Shown: positions 8,933-18,273 of the stretch, one piece after another
Numbering within the stretch: the first letter of the stretch is position 1
How the letters are laid out: every line of letters starts with the position of its first letter
Assembly (NCBI GenBank): GCA_016845785.1
Contig: JAERSH010000020.1
Span: 1 to 64,000 of the forward strand
Origin: Fidelibacterota bacterium
Lineage (GTDB): Bacteria > Fidelibacterota > Marinisomatia > Marinisomatales > TCS55
Reading direction: 5' to 3'
Length of the DNA stretch: 64,000 nt
Notes under the pieces: generated by a model
Seen by the model: the letters and a program-made list of their open reading frames with translations, nothing else
What the model was told of the DNA's origin: nothing
Database searches by the model: none
Program-made: the position numbers and the translations under genes

Positions 8933-9928
8933 TTAGGGTATTTCGATGGAGTCAAATAGTCTCTGAATTACATCTTCAGAAGTGAGTTCTTCCGCTTCTG
9001 CTTCGTAAGTCAAAATCACGCGATGACGCAGTATATCTTTCCCAACATAGCGGACATCTTCAGGCGTAATGTACCCGCGATGTTCTAAAAAGGCTCTGGC
9101 TTTAGATGCCAAAATCAAATTAATGGTGGCACGCGGACTGGCGCCAAATTCGATCAATTGAGACAAATCGCCCAAATTGAAGTCATCTGGATTTCTCGTG
9201 GCAAAGACCAGATTCAATACATAATCCTCCACCTTTTCATCCACATAAATATCATTGATTGTCTGTTGCGCTTTTAAAATATCCTTAGGCGTTACGGCAG
9301 GTTTCACGGTTGGACTATCTCCTGTCTTGGCCGCTTGCCTTAAGATTTTTCTTTCCTCATCTTTTTCCGGATAACCCACCACTAGTTTCATCATGAATCG
9401 ATCTACCTGTGCTTCGGGCAGTGGATAGGTGCCTTCCTGCTCGATGGGGTTTTGTGTGGCCAGAACGAGAAATGGTGCATCCAGTTTAAATGTATCTTCA
9501 CCGATAGTCACTTGCCGCTCCTGCATCGCTTCTAGCAAGGCACTCTGTACTTTGGAAGGGGCACGGTTAATTTCGTCTGCTAAAATGATATTAGAAAAAA
9601 TCGGTCCTTTTCGTGTTTCAAATGCACCGGTTTTTTGATTGAAGATTAATGTCCCAAGTAAATCAGCGGGGAGCATATCCGGTGTAAACTGGATCCGTTG
9701 GAATCCTGTGTCTATGGCTTGTGCAAGGGTGTTAACGGTTAAGGTTTTGGCCAGCCCCGGTACACCTTCAAGGAGTAGATGCCCGTTGGCCAGTAGGCCG
9801 ATAAGGATTTTATTAATAAGCTCATCTTGACCGACAATGACTTCGCCGATGGATGACCGTAATGGATCAATAAAGGTGGATTCCTTTGCGATCCGATCGT
9901 TGATTTCTGAAAGACTAAATTCTGACAT
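8933..9928 (-). CDS. MoxR family AAA+ ATPase
   Basis: A 331-residue AAA+ ATPase, a chaperone-like family involved in assembly or metal insertion of partner proteins. Walker A is GVPGLAKT near residue 55. Walker B with sensor elements is ILADEINRAPSKVQSALLEA, followed by VLATQNPIEQEGTYPLPEAQ. The C-terminal lid domain has the SPRATINLILASKARAFLEH segment. The downstream DUF58 and BatD-like genes form the usual MoxR set, but no BatA/BatB-like vWA membrane proteins are present in the window. It begins six bases after the stop of the BamD-like lipoprotein gene. Confidence 0.92.
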   Translation of the reverse strand: MSEFSLSEINDRIAKESTFIDPLRSSIGEVIVGQDELINKILIGLLANGHLLLEGVPGLAKTLTVNTLAQAIDTGFQRIQFTPDMLPADLLGTLIFNQKTGAFETRKGPIFSNIILADEINRAPSKVQSALLEAMQERQVTIGEDTFKLDAPFLVLATQNPIEQEGTYPLPEAQVDRFMMKLVVGYPEKDEERKILRQAAKTGDSPTVKPAVTPKDILKAQQTINDIYVDEKVEDYVLNLVFATRNPDDFNLGDLSQLIEFGASPRATINLILASKARAFLEHRGYITPEDVRYVGKDILRHRVILTYEAEAEELTSEDVIQRLFDSIEIP

Positions 9929-9934
9929 ATTCGT

Positions 9935-10420
9935 TTACTTTGCTAAGTGTTTGAGTTCTGGAATCTCCCTGACATCTTTGCCAAGGTACTTCAATTCAAA
10001 TGAGACGGAGGTGGACAATTCATGGTCCGCATATTTTTCTAAAAATTCAGTATAATGGGCCCTTGCCTCATCAAAATTTGAGAGGGTATTGGCATATATA
10101 AATCCCTGCATAAATAATGAAAAGGGCACTTGTTTGGCCTCGGGATAATTGGCCCGAATTAAACCATATTCCTCAATGGCTTTAGAAAAATCCCCCATGT
10201 CGCGGTAATAGATTTCTGCAATCATATATTGGGCATCGGGGGCCTTTTCATGATCTGCATGTTTGTTTATAATTTTTTCTAAGAGAGATAATGCAACTTT
10301 CGGTTCACCGCTATTTCGTTTAATCTCTGCCTCAGAATACAAATCATCAGCGGATTTAAATAAACCGCATCCTGCAATCATCATGAGGCCTGCAATGATA
10401 CATATTTTGTTTTTGTTCAT
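9935..10420 (-). CDS. BamD/YbgF-like TPR lipoprotein
   Basis: A 161-residue lipoprotein starting MNKNKICIIAGLMMIAGCG; the lipobox IAGC places the lipidated Cys at 18. I chose this ATG because it gives a clean type II signal peptide; an upstream in-frame ATG at 10489 would bury it. The mature part is helical with tetratricopeptide-like repeats (for example SEAEIKRNSGEPKVALSLLE and MIAEIYYRDMGDFSKAIEEY). This resembles outer-membrane lipoproteins that scaffold beta-barrel assembly. It lies just downstream of a TamA/BamA gene, which fits. It is shorter than E. coli BamD (about 245 residues), so equivalence to BamD is not established. Confidence 0.7.
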   Translation of the reverse strand: MNKNKICIIAGLMMIAGCGLFKSADDLYSEAEIKRNSGEPKVALSLLEKIINKHADHEKAPDAQYMIAEIYYRDMGDFSKAIEEYGLIRANYPEAKQVPFSLFMQGFIYANTLSNFDEARAHYTEFLEKYADHELSTSVSFELKYLGKDVREIPELKHLAK

Positions 10421-10518
10421 GGTTTTTTTATTCGATATAACGGCGGGGAATTTATAAGAAATCTTTCCTTTCCTCCACCCTGAATCCATCCTTACTGTTT
10501 ATGTTAGATATTGTTCCT

Positions 10519-12339
10519 TTAAAATGCGTATAAAAATCCAAAATGAAATTGCTTCACTGATGGATCCGCAACACTCTCGGCATAATCAATCCGAATGGGT
10601 CCAAAGGGTAAATTGAATGTAATGCCTGCCCCTCGATTCCACTGGATATCTTCCCTGCCGATAGAAGAAAGTTTATCAGAAATATAGCCCCCATCATAGA
10701 ACAATACGGCCCCCAACTTCCACACCATGGGGAATCGGATTTCCCAATTGGTGAGCACTTTAGCTGTTTTACCCAAAGGAAACCGTACGCCAGCTTCATT
10801 GTTTGTTGTCATAAATTGAAGCGGCTTCCATGCACGAAGTGTATTACTTCCCCCTAAATAAAATTTCTCAAATAACACCGGTTCATATTGATCATATTCC
10901 GTTTTCCATCCTGAAATCATGCCCGCGTTAATGCGACCGGCAATGGTTACATTTTTCATGGGAGATACATATTGACGGAGGTCAACATCAAATTTGGTAT
11001 AAGATCGATTACCACCCAATGGACCTCCATATGCATCCATCCGAAATATGATCACATTTCCATTTGTGGGGTTCATGGGATTATCTCGATTATCTTGGTG
11101 TAGATGCACTTTAAATTTTCGCTGCTCAATTTGATCTTTAAATGCATCGGATTCATCAAACAATTCCATACGAAAACCAATATCCAAAAAGGATCGTTGA
11201 CGGTTCCACCTAAATATATTTGAATATTGAAGCCCGAACCGTCTTACATATGGCCCCTCTTCATCGCCAAAATTTTTAAACTGCTGATAAAATATTTTTA
11301 TTTGAGTGGGCAACTTCAATGACAAGGGTCGTTGATTTGAAAATTTCATATCCATACTAAATCGGGGATATACAAATCCTTCTTCTGAAGGCATGACCAC
11401 AGACCCTGATGCGTCAAATCGATTTTTGGATCCCAAAATCATTCGGTCCGTCCAGCGGACAGCGCCTCCCATACCCACCAATGAATTCACACCGGGGACA
11501 TATTCAATATCTTCGTATCCGAAATCAAAATCCTGAATGCCTCTATTTTGGAATTCCCGCATTCGCACTTCAACATTCACCAAACTATCCTGCCCTGCAA
11601 TGGGATGGGTTATGAGACTCACAGCAGAGAAAAAGCCCGCTTGAAGGAGTGTTCTTTTGGTTTTATCCATGAGACTTTTTCGGAAAAGATCTCCCTTTTC
11701 AAAAGCAAACTCACGGCGGACGTAGGCCGAATCAATTCGCGCATTTCCCGTTACCCATGCATTGTGGATATATACATCTGATCCTTCCTCAATATTCAGT
11801 GTAATGTTGACAGAATCTTTAATATCCTGCTGAATATCGTATTGTGCGAAAAGTTTACCTTTTTCTTGAAATGCTTCATCCACCAATGCCAAATCAGTAT
11901 TGATTTGAACAGGGTTGTATGGTGATCCTTTCTTTAGACCCAAAAGGTTTTGCACCTTTTTTTCTTTAAGTACTGTCAGACCGTTTACTTTGACCTCATT
12001 CAAAAAATATTGTTTACCCTCTTGAATAATGAAAAATATGTCCACTTCTTTATCGGCGACTTGAAAAGAATCTTTTACCACCACTTCTAAAAATCCATTC
12101 GAATGGTAATAGTTCTTCAGAGAAATTGCATCGAGTTTAAGTAGTCGTCTGTCAAATTCAACGCGAGAGAACACCAGTAATGATGGCGGTTTTAATTCGA
12201 TTTGGTTCAGTAAAGTTCGATGGCTGAATGTATCATTGCCCAGAAAGGTGACGCGGTTTACCGATCGATCTTCCGTCGATTGTGCAAACAGAGATAGGGT
12301 GACGGCTGTTGCCGCCAGGATTAATTTTATTTTTTGCAT
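10519..12339 (-). CDS. Outer membrane beta-barrel assembly protein, TamA/BamA (Omp85) family
   Basis: A 606-residue Omp85 protein. A signal peptide is present (MQKIKLILAATAVTLSLFAQ). Three POTRA-like domains cover about 25-265, with repeated patterns such as VNRVTFLGNDTFSHRTLL, FLNEVKVNGLTVL and VYIHNAWVTGNARIDSAYV. The C-terminal barrel (about 280-606) contains the family element GGSNTLRAW and ends in phenylalanine (FHFGFLYAF), the usual barrel end signal. It lies immediately downstream of a TamB-like gene (9-base gap). That makes a TamA role, moving proteins or lipids to the outer membrane with TamB, the most likely reading. A BamA assignment is less likely given the three POTRA-like units. 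Confidence 0.85.
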   Translation of the reverse strand: MQKIKLILAATAVTLSLFAQSTEDRSVNRVTFLGNDTFSHRTLLNQIELKPPSLLVFSRVEFDRRLLKLDAISLKNYYHSNGFLEVVVKDSFQVADKEVDIFFIIQEGKQYFLNEVKVNGLTVLKEKKVQNLLGLKKGSPYNPVQINTDLALVDEAFQEKGKLFAQYDIQQDIKDSVNITLNIEEGSDVYIHNAWVTGNARIDSAYVRREFAFEKGDLFRKSLMDKTKRTLLQAGFFSAVSLITHPIAGQDSLVNVEVRMREFQNRGIQDFDFGYEDIEYVPGVNSLVGMGGAVRWTDRMILGSKNRFDASGSVVMPSEEGFVYPRFSMDMKFSNQRPLSLKLPTQIKIFYQQFKNFGDEEGPYVRRFGLQYSNIFRWNRQRSFLDIGFRMELFDESDAFKDQIEQRKFKVHLHQDNRDNPMNPTNGNVIIFRMDAYGGPLGGNRSYTKFDVDLRQYVSPMKNVTIAGRINAGMISGWKTEYDQYEPVLFEKFYLGGSNTLRAWKPLQFMTTNNEAGVRFPLGKTAKVLTNWEIRFPMVWKLGAVLFYDGGYISDKLSSIGREDIQWNRGAGITFNLPFGPIRIDYAESVADPSVKQFHFGFLYAF

Positions 12340-12348
12340 GAACTCGGT

Positions 12349-15300
12349 CTAATAAACGCGGCGAACTCGGAACTTCATATGCACCTGTCCCTTCTCATCC
12401 ACGTTTCCAATGACCGAGAAATTAGGGTTTAATTTATATTCCACACCTACCTTGTTTTTATAGGCCGACTCCAATGAAAAGGAGCGCTGATAACTTAAAC
12501 TGAAATTCCGATTTACCTTTGCAGATATACTAAATTCTTCACCTTCTCCGGGGCGAATAAGTTCGGATGTGCCTGAAATTTCTACATCCTCTAATAATCC
12601 TGTGGATTTGAGTCCCGTGGCACGAACAAAATTCCGTTCTAATTGTCGTTCTAAATAGGCACCCAAAATAGTCTGTGCCTGGGAGCCGAGGCCTTCGGTT
12701 GTAAATCCCTCTTCAGCCACGCGTGTGTTAAAAGTAAGCAGTTGGAGAATGTCGCTCTCTGTATATCCCTTATCACTATCGAATGTCCACTCTGGGTTAT
12801 CAAAAGGTCCAAATACCCCCAAATAAATTTCTGCATCACCAATTTTCGTGGATGCATTTAATTCTAAGAATGGATTAAACCCTTGGCCATCCATGGTCAT
12901 GGTTCCCCGAAGATTTTTAAATACATCCCCGAGATAATAATAAATCTCACCTTCTTGGAATTCGATTTCTCCGGAATAATTCCAATCGCCTTCAAATTGT
13001 TTAGCCATGGCCAATTCACCTGAAATGTTTGCATCAATCTGAGAGTTGCGAATAGAGAATGATTCTTCAATAGGAAAACGAATATTATAATTGGTAGTAG
13101 TGCGCCCTTTTTCTTCTGAGGAGGCTACGGTTTCGTCATCCGTAAATTCCATATAAATGGCGCCATTTCTGGCTGCGATAGTGCCGGCAATTTCTAATGT
13201 ATCTTTACCCATCATGGTTACATCTACATCGCCATAACCTTCAATATCTCCATTTAAAGAGCGAAAGAAAATATCATCACCCAATACATGAAGGTTGTAC
13301 CGCGGTTCGAAAAATTTGGTAAAATTCATGGATCCACTGATGGTCATATTGCTATCGGGACGTTCTTTTCTATGACTATCATATAATGCACCGTGAAAGG
13401 TCTTTATGTCCATTTGGTTATCCACCATGGTCCCATTCGCTTGGAGGTTCATAACCGGTTCATCCATGAGAACAGTATAAATGGCACAGTCATTAATGGA
13501 AATGTGGCCATTTCGCATAAGATTTTCCGGAGGCCCGTCGATCGATAATGCAATTTTTATATCGCCAGTAATGGAATCGGTCTCAGCCATATATTCTGAA
13601 AGAAACACAGCAGAATGAAATGTCCCTTCTGTATCCACATTCAAATGGCCGCCGGGATGCCATTTTCTTGTGTTGGGTGAAGCCAGATCATAATCGATAG
13701 GTAATTCAGCTTTACCTGTGACATGGTTCCCTTCCCAATCTGAACTGAATTGACTTATGGTTAATTTTTTATTCGCATAGGCACCCGTACCTTTTACTGT
13801 CCCCAATGGAATTCGACCATAGTAGGCGTTTTTGATTGTACCATCTAAACCAATTTTCGTTTTCTGGGTAGTGCCTCCCATGGTATAATCCCCGGTAAAT
13901 TTCCCAAATAACAATGGTGCCCATCGGGGAGAAAATTGGGTGAAAAACGTCATATCAATATTTTTGAAGCTGGATTGCACATCCACCATGGTGTATGTGG
14001 TTGAATCAGATGCCACGGGAAACGTCCCCATAATTTGGAATCCCGTTTTTTCTCCATCCGTTAAGGTTAACTCTTCCAAATGGAGAATTCCATCTCGATA
14101 CAGGGTAGAGATATAAAAATCATCAAAAGGCTGATGGGCCACTTCTCCATTCTTTAGGGTGATATCTAAACTGATATCATCAGGATTTAAATCCTGTCCA
14201 ATGGAGACTTCCCCAAAAATATTGCCCCTAACCTTTTCTGCATAGGCTTCATCCACTAAAGATAAAATATCTGTTGTCACGTTTGAAAATTTCAATCGCC
14301 CTTGAATTGGATTTGTTTTGATAAATCCCTCAATAATGCCGTCGTCCACATGAATTTCAAAAGGGGCAAATGCAAAACGGTCCTCAGTATATGCCATGGT
14401 TACAGGGCGAGGATTAATTAAATAATGGCCATGGTACGCAATTTGAAATCGGTCTAAGGTTAAAATGCTGTCATCATGAACAGAACCATTAAATTGGAGA
14501 TAATCATTTCCATTTTTTAATTCAAAACTGGATATATCGATAAGAGAGTCTAAAATATTGAATTCACCCGTACCGCTTTCAAATCCATAATCATTCCATG
14601 TCCCCTTCCCAAACTTCACTTTGAAGGCACCATCCTGAAATGCATTCATATTATTTAAATGCCCCAGAAATTCAAATGAAGCCAATGAAATATTATTATA
14701 TTGGAATCCATCAATCAGCAGATCGGCTTCAACGCCTAATGTATCAAATGAGCCATAAAGATTCATGGATCCTGTGGCCGTGCCGCTATCAAGGGAATCG
14801 GACCAAAAATTATTGATTAAAAAAGTGGATGCTTCTGTAAGCGATAAATCAATATCCAATGACCGTTGATTAAAATCTGCCATACCATTCACAGATACGA
14901 TTGATGGCCCAATGGTTACTGTTAGTGGATTGGTGATATCCATCTTGAAGTTATGATAAGCTATCCCACCTGAAATGGACGACGCCTCTTTGGCAAAGAG
15001 CATCGATTCACTGATTTCGGCATTAATATCCAAGGCAGTAATTTCATTTTCCTTAAGATTCCCATCCACAAGCACATAACCGGATAAATTCGTTTCTTGC
15101 CCTTCCACCATCCATTGGCTCATATCCAAATTATCCAACTGAATCGTGCCATTAAACCGGCCGGAATTTTCGATTAATCCTTGCGTCTTTAAAATGGCAT
15201 CATTGCCCGAAAGGGCCAAAGAAGCCAATCGCAAATGATTGTCATATAATCGAACATCAAATTCTCCGCCCATTTCCAATCCTAAATCATTACTGATATC

Positions 15301-16146
15301 AAGGTCACCCTTGAATTGGGTCAAATTTGACTCGAATGTGAATGTGGCCGATAGTTTGGATAATTCGGGCTGAAGGGGTAGTTGTGAGAAGATTTTTTTC
15401 GGAATTGTATATTCAGATAAATCCAACTGGGCCTGAATTGAAGAAGAATCCCCACGGTTATATTGAAAATCTCCGCCAATTTTTAAACCATTAATATTGG
15501 CTTCTTTTAATGCTATGGAAATCCGCTTTGAGGATAATTCTCCCGATACATCTTTCATGGCCATATTGATTCTGGGTTGACTCGAGAATACTTCGAAAGC
15601 ATCTAGCTCTACTTTCATCGCATTCGTACCGCTTTGGATTCGGCCATCGATTAAAAAATGAACTGCCCGGCTGGTGTCATCCACGGGGACATATACATTC
15701 CCATCCACATGGAGTTTATTTATATCCAACGGGATCCGTTCAGGCGCGAATACGAGGTTGCCTGCTTCTGTTGAATCGGATCCGGGTTCAAAATAGGGTT
15801 GAATCGAGACATGAGATACGGCCAACTCTTCAATGGCAATTTCTCCCTTCAAGAGTGGCGCAATTTTGATTCGAGTGGTGATTTGGGGCAATACAATCGA
15901 AGCACCATTGTCATGCACCATGGATATATTTTCGGATTGAAGTGTAGAAAACAAGTGCCCCGAGAGTGCATTAATTTGGATTGACCACCCTTCTTTTGCC
16001 AACTGTTCATTGAGGCGGGATTCAATTCGATCTTGCCACAGGCTGGGCCGAAATAGCAAAAACCCTACAATCGCAATTGCAAGGGCAATGAGGAAAATGA
16101 TGCTTTGGCGCTTTGTCATGTATGGAATGAACGCTTTGGTTCTCAT
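12349..16146 (-). CDS. tamB: TamB-like translocation/assembly module protein
   Basis: A 1265-residue envelope protein. It has one N-terminal membrane anchor (QSIIFLIALAIAIVGFLLF) and then a very long, repetitive beta-rich region. The conserved TamB (DUF490) domain occupies roughly the last 300 residues, with GEIYYYLGDVFKNLRGTMT, ILQLLTFNTRVAEEGF and SYQRSFSLESAYKNKVGVEY. TamB forms a beta-groove bridging inner and outer membranes, working with TamA in barrel assembly and phospholipid transport. The adjacent Omp85 gene fits. Start choice is open: the ATG at 16146 or one at 16119 (MTKRQSII), neither with a strong ribosome site. A terminator separates it from dnaK upstream. Confidence 0.88.
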   Translation of the reverse strand: MRTKAFIPYMTKRQSIIFLIALAIAIVGFLLFRPSLWQDRIESRLNEQLAKEGWSIQINALSGHLFSTLQSENISMVHDNGASIVLPQITTRIKIAPLLKGEIAIEELAVSHVSIQPYFEPGSDSTEAGNLVFAPERIPLDINKLHVDGNVYVPVDDTSRAVHFLIDGRIQSGTNAMKVELDAFEVFSSQPRINMAMKDVSGELSSKRISIALKEANINGLKIGGDFQYNRGDSSSIQAQLDLSEYTIPKKIFSQLPLQPELSKLSATFTFESNLTQFKGDLDISNDLGLEMGGEFDVRLYDNHLRLASLALSGNDAILKTQGLIENSGRFNGTIQLDNLDMSQWMVEGQETNLSGYVLVDGNLKENEITALDINAEISESMLFAKEASSISGGIAYHNFKMDITNPLTVTIGPSIVSVNGMADFNQRSLDIDLSLTEASTFLINNFWSDSLDSGTATGSMNLYGSFDTLGVEADLLIDGFQYNNISLASFEFLGHLNNMNAFQDGAFKVKFGKGTWNDYGFESGTGEFNILDSLIDISSFELKNGNDYLQFNGSVHDDSILTLDRFQIAYHGHYLINPRPVTMAYTEDRFAFAPFEIHVDDGIIEGFIKTNPIQGRLKFSNVTTDILSLVDEAYAEKVRGNIFGEVSIGQDLNPDDISLDITLKNGEVAHQPFDDFYISTLYRDGILHLEELTLTDGEKTGFQIMGTFPVASDSTTYTMVDVQSSFKNIDMTFFTQFSPRWAPLLFGKFTGDYTMGGTTQKTKIGLDGTIKNAYYGRIPLGTVKGTGAYANKKLTISQFSSDWEGNHVTGKAELPIDYDLASPNTRKWHPGGHLNVDTEGTFHSAVFLSEYMAETDSITGDIKIALSIDGPPENLMRNGHISINDCAIYTVLMDEPVMNLQANGTMVDNQMDIKTFHGALYDSHRKERPDSNMTISGSMNFTKFFEPRYNLHVLGDDIFFRSLNGDIEGYGDVDVTMMGKDTLEIAGTIAARNGAIYMEFTDDETVASSEEKGRTTTNYNIRFPIEESFSIRNSQIDANISGELAMAKQFEGDWNYSGEIEFQEGEIYYYLGDVFKNLRGTMTMDGQGFNPFLELNASTKIGDAEIYLGVFGPFDNPEWTFDSDKGYTESDILQLLTFNTRVAEEGFTTEGLGSQAQTILGAYLERQLERNFVRATGLKSTGLLEDVEISGTSELIRPGEGEEFSISAKVNRNFSLSYQRSFSLESAYKNKVGVEYKLNPNFSVIGNVDEKGQVHMKFRVRRVY

Positions 16147-16176
16147 ATGAAGTTACGTGTCTTCAGTTCCATAAAC

Positions 16177-16207
16177 AAAAAAAGCGTCCCAATTGGAACG
16201 CTTTTTT
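16177..16207 (-). terminator. Rho-independent terminator after dnaK
   Basis: AAAAAAGCGT and ACGCTTTTTT flank a CCCAATTGGA centre, so the stem is nearly continuous with a single mismatch. The A-run at 16177-16183 becomes a U-run on the minus strand, right for ending dnaK transcription. The T-run at 16202-16207 makes it look bidirectional. It begins 23 bases after the dnaK stop and 30 bases before tamB. Confidence 0.85.
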
Positions 16208-16230
16208 CATTTTGATTTATTTAGACTGAA

Positions 16231-18144
16231 TTAATCCACAACTTCGAAGTCGGCATCTTCAATTTCTGCATCATCCTTTTTCTTGGATTTGCCTTTTTTC
16301 GGTTCACCCTGAGGCGCTTCGGCGCCAGGCGCTGGGCCCTCTTCTTTTGCCGCTTCATACATTTTGGATGCAACCGCACTCCAGGCTGTATTTAATTCAT
16401 CCATGGCCGATTTCAAGTCATCTGCACTGGAACCATCTTTGGCCGTTTTTACCTTGGCCACTGCATCTTCCAAGGATTTCTTTTCAGATTCATCCAACTT
16501 ATCTTTGTGCTCTTCTAGATTCTTTTCAGTTTGATACACGAGCTGTTCGGCCTGGTTCTGCATGTCGATCATTTCACGCTTGGCTTTATCTTCACCTTCG
16601 TGCTTTTTCGCATCATTCACCATTTTTTCCACTTCGGAATCAGACAATCCACTGGATGCTTCAATTCGGATGCTCTGCTCTTTACCTGTGGCTTTATCTT
16701 TGGCGCCTACATTTAGGATACCGTTGGCATCGATGTCGAAAGTAACCTCAACTTGAGGTACACCGCGAGGTGCGGGTGGAATACCGTCTAAATGGAAACG
16801 ACCAATGGTTTTATTATCCACTGCCATTTCACGCTCACCTTGGAGTACGTGAATTTCAACAGTAGTCTGGTTATCTGCCGCTGTGGAGAATACCTGAGAT
16901 TTCTTCGTTGGAATAGTGGTATTCCGTTCGATCAATTTGGTGGATACACTGCCCAATGTTTCAATACCGAGAGACAGTGGGGTGACGTCCAGAAGGAGGA
17001 TATCATCCACATCACCGGCCAATACACCACCCTGGATGGCTGCACCTAATGCCACGACTTCATCCGGGTTTACACTGCGGTTAGGTTCTTTACCAAAAAT
17101 TTCTTTTACTTTTTCCTGAATCTTAGGCATCCGTGTAGAACCACCGACTAGGATTACTTCGTGAATATCTGAAGCAGAAAGGCCTGCATCTTTAATCGCT
17201 TTTAAACAAGGATCCACTGTACGGGCAACCAAGTCTGAAACCAATTCTTCAAACTTGGCACGGGTGAGTGTCAGGTTCAAGTGCTTTGGACCGGAAGAAT
17301 CTGCCGTAATGAATGGCAGATTGATTTCGGTTTGTTTCGAACTGGAGAGTTCTTTTTTGGCAGTTTCAGCCGCTTCACGAAGACGCTGCAAAGCCATGGG
17401 GTCTTTTTTCAAATCAATGCCGTCACTGGATTTAAACTCAGCAGCAATCCAGTTAATGACTTTTTGATCGAAGTCGTCACCGCCCAAGTGGGTATCTCCA
17501 TTGGTGGATTTTACTTCAAAAACACCGTCACCCAATTCGAGGATAGAAATATCAAATGTTCCCCCGCCCAAGTCAAATACGGCAACCGTTTCTTCTTTTT
17601 TCTTATCCAATCCATAAGCCAGAGATGCGGCTGTGGGTTCGTTGATGATACGACGGACATTCAATCCTGCAATCTTCCCTGCATCTTTGGTTGCTTGACG
17701 CTGAGAGTCATTAAAATAAGCAGGAACGGTAATCACAGCGTCAGTAACTGTCGTCCCCAAATGTTCTTCGGCGGTCTGCTTCAATTTCTGCAGAACCATG
17801 GCGCCGATTTCCCGTGGTGTATAGGACTTATCCCCTGCTTCAACCACTACAGAGCCCGAATCGCCTTTCCCCACTGTGTAGGGGACTTCTTCGATTTCGG
17901 TGCCCACTTCATCGAACATCCGTCCCATGAAGCGTTTGATTGAAAATACAGTGTTTTGGGGGTTGGTTACAGCCTGACGTTTTGCGGGCTGCCCTACGAT
18001 ACGATCACCATCTTTGGTGAATGCAACGATTGATGGGGTGGTTCTGCCACCTTCGGTGCTGTTAATTACAGTCGGTTCGCCACCTTCAAGAACAGCAACA
18101 CAAGAGTTGGTTGTTCCAAGGTCAATTCCGATAATTTTTCCCAT
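16231..18144 (-). CDS. dnaK: Chaperone DnaK (Hsp70)
   Basis: A 637-residue Hsp70. The nucleotide-binding domain covers about 1-380 ([20 protein letters not shown] at the start, [15 protein letters not shown], and [11 protein letters not shown]). The substrate-binding domain follows ([16 protein letters not shown]), then the helical lid and an acidic tail ending [11 protein letters not shown] strong ribosome site (AAGGAG) lies eight bases before the ATG. No dnaJ or grpE is in the window. clpC lies upstream with a gap of about 130 bases. No CIRCE element is visible, so heat-shock control, if any, must use another signal. Confidence 0.98.
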   Translation of the reverse strand: MGKIIGIDLGTTNSCVAVLEGGEPTVINSTEGGRTTPSIVAFTKDGDRIVGQPAKRQAVTNPQNTVFSIKRFMGRMFDEVGTEIEEVPYTVGKGDSGSVVVEAGDKSYTPREIGAMVLQKLKQTAEEHLGTTVTDAVITVPAYFNDSQRQATKDAGKIAGLNVRRIINEPTAASLAYGLDKKKEETVAVFDLGGGTFDISILELGDGVFEVKSTNGDTHLGGDDFDQKVINWIAAEFKSSDGIDLKKDPMALQRLREAAETAKKELSSSKQTEINLPFITADSSGPKHLNLTLTRAKFEELVSDLVARTVDPCLKAIKDAGLSASDIHEVILVGGSTRMPKIQEKVKEIFGKEPNRSVNPDEVVALGAAIQGGVLAGDVDDILLLDVTPLSLGIETLGSVSTKLIERNTTIPTKKSQVFSTAADNQTTVEIHVLQGEREMAVDNKTIGRFHLDGIPPAPRGVPQVEVTFDIDANGILNVGAKDKATGKEQSIRIEASSGLSDSEVEKMVNDAKKHEGEDKAKREMIDMQNQAEQLVYQTEKNLEEHKDKLDESEKKSLEDAVAKVKTAKDGSSADDLKSAMDELNTAWSAVASKMYEAAKEEGPAPGAEAPQGEPKKGKSKKKDDAEIEDADFEVVD

Positions 18145-18273
18145 GTTAATTTCTCCTTAAATCTGGGTGAAACATAAAATTTACACCCTATAAGACAAAT
18201 CCCATGCCACAGGATATAGTCAACCGATATGGCAGACTTATACTATTTTATTGATATATATGACAGATATAGA

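Noticed and set aside
17281-17943. 220-residue open frame antisense to dnaK
   Set aside because: Long antisense frames over dnaK are a known artefact of its codon pattern; no ribosome site or domain supports it.
18145-18273. Heat-shock promoter or CIRCE element upstream of dnaK
   Set aside because: No CIRCE inverted repeat is present. A TTGACT at 18218-18223 has only a poor -10 at an over-long spacing of about 22 bases.
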